7,655 nucleotides of DNA from Micrococcaceae bacterium UBA6021. Its GTDB lineage: Bacteria; Actinomycetota; Actinomycetes; Actinomycetales; Micrococcaceae. This document shows positions 5,502-7,655 of this stretch, in pieces; position 1 is the stretch's first letter; each line of letters opens with the position of its first letter. A model generated the notes under the pieces. It did not search any database. It was given only the letters and a program-made list of their open reading frames with translations, and was not told the DNA's origin. Location: positions 20,241 to 27,895 of the forward strand of contig DIZT01000340.1 of the NCBI GenBank assembly GCA_002427975.1, in the 5' to 3' direction. Position numbers and translations under genes: made by a program.

Positions 5502-6155
5502 ATGAGCACGCGTTTTGAAGACCGCACCGATGCCGGTGAGCGGCTGGCGGCGGTGCTCACCCAGTTCCGGGAACGCCCCGACACCATAGTCCTGGGGCTG
5601 GCCCGCGGCGGAATCCCCGTGGCCGCCGCAGCAGCCAAGGCCCTGCACCTGCCCCTGGGTGCCGTTCTTGTCAGGAAACTCGGCATCCCAGGTCACGACG
5701 AAACAGCGTTCGGCGCCCTGGCCTGGTCCGGAGGCCGGGTAGTTCGCCTGCTCAACCGTCCCTTGATCGCCCGCATTCTGGACCACGGTGTCCGCCAGGA
5801 GTGGCTGGACGAAGTGGAGAAACGCGAGCGGGCCGAGCTGCTCCGCCGGGCCGGGACCTACCCGGGGATCAGCAACCACCTCACGGGCAAGACCGTCCTC
5901 CTGCTCGACGACGGCCTGGCCACCGGAGCCACCATGCGCGCCGCCGTCGAGGCCGCCCGTTCCGGTGGCGCGGCCCGCGTCGTCGCCGCAGCACCGGTGG
6001 GTTCGGTGGAAGCCTACGCGGCCGTGTCGAGGGTGTGCGATGCCGTGCTGTGCCTGCACCTGCCCGGCAAGTTCCGCGCCGTGGGCAGTTTCTACCGGCA
6101 TTTCGAGCAATTGACCGACGACGACGCCATCAGCCTGCTGGATGGAAACCCATGA
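5502..6155 (+). CDS. Phosphoribosyltransferase-domain protein (type I PRT fold)
   Basis: 217-residue cytosolic protein. The PRPP-binding signature is VLLLDDGLATGATM (132-145), with the paired acidic residues and the following small-residue loop of type I phosphoribosyltransferases. LARGGIPVAAAAAKAL (33-48) forms the N-terminal PPi-loop region, and VRKLGIPGHDETAFGAL (57-73) is typical of a poorly characterised bacterial subgroup whose substrate is unknown. Mycobacterial relatives of this subgroup can be fused to a dienelactone-hydrolase-like domain (from memory); here it stands alone. It is not recognisable as a known purine or pyrimidine salvage enzyme such as Hpt, Apt, Upp or PyrE. The start is supported by GGAGAGGGG at 5490-5498. 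Its stop overlaps the start of the IclR gene (ATGA), so the two are translationally coupled. Confidence 0.88.
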   Translation: MSTRFEDRTDAGERLAAVLTQFRERPDTIVLGLARGGIPVAAAAAKALHLPLGAVLVRKLGIPGHDETAFGALAWSGGRVVRLLNRPLIARILDHGVRQEWLDEVEKRERAELLRRAGTYPGISNHLTGKTVLLLDDGLATGATMRAAVEAARSGGAARVVAAAPVGSVEAYAAVSRVCDAVLCLHLPGKFRAVGSFYRHFEQLTDDDAISLLDGNP

Positions 6156-6877
6156 CCCCTGCTGCAGTCCCCTCAGGAACAACGCAGGCTTCGCCGTCAC
6201 AGACCCTTTCGCGCGGAATCCGGGCGCTGGAAATCCTGGCGGCGGCGCAGGCGCCGCTGACCATTGCTGAACTTGCCGACGCCATGGGCGTTCACCGTTC
6301 CGTGGCCTACCGGATCCTGCGGACCCTGGAAGACCACTCGTTGCTGGTGCGCGATGACTCCGGCAAAGTCCAGCCCGGGCCCGGGCTCGCTGTCCTGGCG
6401 CGGGGGGTTGCCCGCAACCTGCAAACGGCGGCGCTGCCAGAGCTGACACAGCTTGCAAATGCCTTGACCATGAGCGCCTTCATTGCGGTCTGGGACCGCG
6501 ATGACTGTGTCACCCTGGTCACCGTGGATCCACGCCATACCGGCGCTGCGATTGTCCAGCACCCCGGCTCCCGGCACCCCATCAGCGCCGGCGCTCCCGG
6601 AATTGCCATCCAGTCGGCGTATTCGGAAGCTGAATGGCACGCCGTTGCCCCAGCCATCCCCTACCGGCCAGAGGCTGGAATCGCACGTGTCCGGGGCTAT
6701 GCCGCCAGCCATGATGAAGTCATCACAGGTGTCTCCTCCGTGGCAGTTCCGGTCAACGTCCCCGGCGGCCGTCCGGCCGCTCTCGCCGTCGTCTATATCC
6801 GGGCGGCCCAGGACCCGGCCGAAGTAGCCGCCGCGCTGACGGCGGGCGCCGGGCGCATTGAAGCACAGCTGGGCTGA
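6152..6877 (+). CDS. IclR-family transcriptional regulator
   Basis: 241-residue DNA-binding regulator. The N-terminal winged helix-turn-helix covers about residues 17-80: SRGIRALEILAAA opens it, TIAELADAMGVHRSVAYRIL (37-56) is the helix-turn-helix, and LLVRDDSGKVQPGPGL is the wing. The C-terminal ligand-binding domain (about 90-241) includes SRHPISAGAPGIAI (140-153), the usual family loop with a glycine/alanine-rich pocket, and EVITGVSSVAVPV (189-201). Length is close to the family norm of about 250, slightly short. ATG 6152 overlaps the phosphoribosyltransferase stop as ATGA, so it is made with that enzyme. The frame is open further upstream, but that part lies within the preceding gene. Its targets and effector cannot be told. 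The convergent MFS gene 31 nt downstream is a possible but unproven target. Confidence 0.92.
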   Translation: MTPAAVPSGTTQASPSQTLSRGIRALEILAAAQAPLTIAELADAMGVHRSVAYRILRTLEDHSLLVRDDSGKVQPGPGLAVLARGVARNLQTAALPELTQLANALTMSAFIAVWDRDDCVTLVTVDPRHTGAAIVQHPGSRHPISAGAPGIAIQSAYSEAEWHAVAPAIPYRPEAGIARVRGYAASHDEVITGVSSVAVPVNVPGGRPAALAVVYIRAAQDPAEVAAALTAGAGRIEAQLG

Positions 6878-6908
6878 CTCACTGCCCACGCGGCCTGGCC
6901 GGCGTCGA

Positions 6909-7655
6909 TCACTGGTGACGTTTGCGGAGAACAACGGCGGCAAGCGCACCAAGCACCAACAGACCTCCGGCGGCAACAACTGGCACCGCGAATGCGGCCT
7001 GGTAGCCGAACGCCTGAGCGAGCTGGCCTCCAACGGCGGCCCCCAGTGCGGTGCCCGCCACGATCCCGCTGGCCAATGCCGTCATCACGGTCCCCAACCT
7101 TTCCGCCGGGGCCACCAGCCCGCCGATGGCGAAAACCGTGACCATCATGGGACCGACCGGCAGTCCCAGCACGAGCAGGACCGCGACCATACCGCCCAAC
7201 GTTCCCGGCACCAGAAGCAACAACGCGAGCACGGTCATCAGTGCCGCGCTGACCAGCCACCGGGCGGCCGGGGTGAAGCGCCGGGGCCAGTAAGCCACGG
7301 ACAGGGCTGCGGCGGCCGAACTCAATCCCATGACGGCATACAGCACTCCGGCGATTTCGGAGGTGGCGAAACTGGCGGAGAAGGAGCTCAAGGCCGCCTG
7401 CGCGGACCCGAAGAAGGTGCCCATTGCCACCATGGCCAGCACAGGCAGTACGACGGCGGCGGGAATCCTGGTTGCCGTGCGCGACGATGCAGACCCCCGG
7501 TTAAGGGGCACCGCCTTGTGCGTGTGGTGCACGGCAAAAGCGGGAACGAGCGTGATGGTCAGGACCGCTGCCAGCGCCAGCGGCAACCATGGGGCCACGA
7601 GACTGGCCAGGATTCCCACCAGAGCCGGGCCCAGGACAAAGGTCAGCTCATCGGC
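6909..7655 (-). CDS. MFS transporter, C-terminal part, 5'-truncated by window edge
   Basis: Membrane transporter of the major facilitator superfamily. 248 residues are visible, ending in LRKRHQ and TGA at 6909-6911. The frame is open to the window edge; the first codons read ADELTFVLGPALVGILAS, which matches motif C of transmembrane helix 5 (GPxxxG), a feature common in drug/H+ antiporters. Roughly 150 residues, helices 1-4, are missing. About seven further hydrophobic helices follow a central basic loop (HHTHKAVPLNRGSASSRTATR), including the segment LPVGPMMVTVFAIGGLVAPA. The GTG at 7617-7619 is not the real start because family sequence precedes it. The gene is convergent with the IclR gene, 31 nt between stops. 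Substrate unknown; a drug or sugar efflux type is suggested by motif C only. Confidence 0.9.
   Translation of the reverse strand, partial: ADELTFVLGPALVGILASLVAPWLPLALAAVLTITLVPAFAVHHTHKAVPLNRGSASSRTATRIPAAVVLPVLAMVAMGTFFGSAQAALSSFSASFATSEIAGVLYAVMGLSSAAAALSVAYWPRRFTPAARWLVSAALMTVLALLLLVPGTLGGMVAVLLVLGLPVGPMMVTVFAIGGLVAPAERLGTVMTALASGIVAGTALGAAVGGQLAQAFGYQAAFAVPVVAAGGLLVLGALAAVVLRKRHQ

Noticed and set aside
4491..6458. Very long open frame on the minus strand (about 655 codons) opposite the serine hydrolase, phosphoribosyltransferase and IclR genes
   Set aside because: It runs antisense to three genes with clear family motifs, its product is rich in Gly, Arg, Gln and His with no recognisable domain, and long antisense frames are expected in high-GC DNA where stops are rare.
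6878..6908. Possible bidirectional terminator between the convergent IclR and MFS genes
   Set aside because: CGGCC-T-GGCCG is the only dyad and its 1-nt loop cannot form a stable hairpin as such; no T-run on either side.

Overview
This window reads as chromosome of a high-GC actinobacterium, most likely a member of the Micrococcaceae (Arthrobacter/Pseudarthrobacter-like). The grounds are strongly GC-biased third codon positions, TANNNT -10 boxes placed about 7 nt before a start codon (a leaderless arrangement common in Actinobacteria), tightly overlapping start/stop codons, and the character of the encoded proteins. The genus is an inference; no marker gene is present.

Layout, left to right. 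(1) The C-terminal two thirds of an amino-acid permease of the APC/AAT type (1-990, +) runs in from the left edge. (2) A short intergenic stretch (991-1187) carries a long perfect hairpin directly after the permease stop, then a promoter with a -10 box whose predicted transcript starts at or next to the next gene's ATG. (3) A compact four-gene operon (1188-4460, +) encodes 2-oxoacid dehydrogenase E1 alpha, E1 beta, a 109-residue free-standing lipoyl-domain protein, and an alpha/beta hydrolase. The first two junctions overlap by 8 nt and the last has a 4-nt gap. (4) A membrane-anchored or exported beta-lactamase-related serine hydrolase (4530-5411, +). (5) A phosphoribosyltransferase and an IclR-type regulator joined by an ATGA overlap (5502-6877, +). 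(6) The C-terminal half of an MFS transporter on the opposite strand (6909-7655, -), convergent with the regulator and running off the right edge.

The most interesting part is the 2-oxoacid dehydrogenase operon. E1 alpha and beta look like intact BCKDH/PDH-type heterotetrameric decarboxylase subunits. The place where a full E2 acyltransferase should be holds only a lipoyl domain, followed at once by a hydrolase with a complete Ser-Asp-His triad. No peripheral-subunit-binding domain, no catalytic E2 core and no E3 are present. Some acetoin dehydrogenase E2 proteins (AcoC type) are a lipoyl domain fused to an alpha/beta hydrolase, so this looks like the same architecture split into two genes but attached to a branched-chain-type E1. 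The E1 beta gene also begins with an in-frame 21-bp tandem repeat that seems to derive from a dispersed intergenic repeat element.

Working together, E1 would decarboxylate a 2-oxoacid and reductively acylate the lipoyl protein. The hydrolase could then transfer or hydrolyse the acyl group, or an E2/E3 encoded elsewhere could finish the reaction. The adjacent permease, serine hydrolase, phosphoribosyltransferase, IclR and MFS genes have no evident direct role in this pathway.
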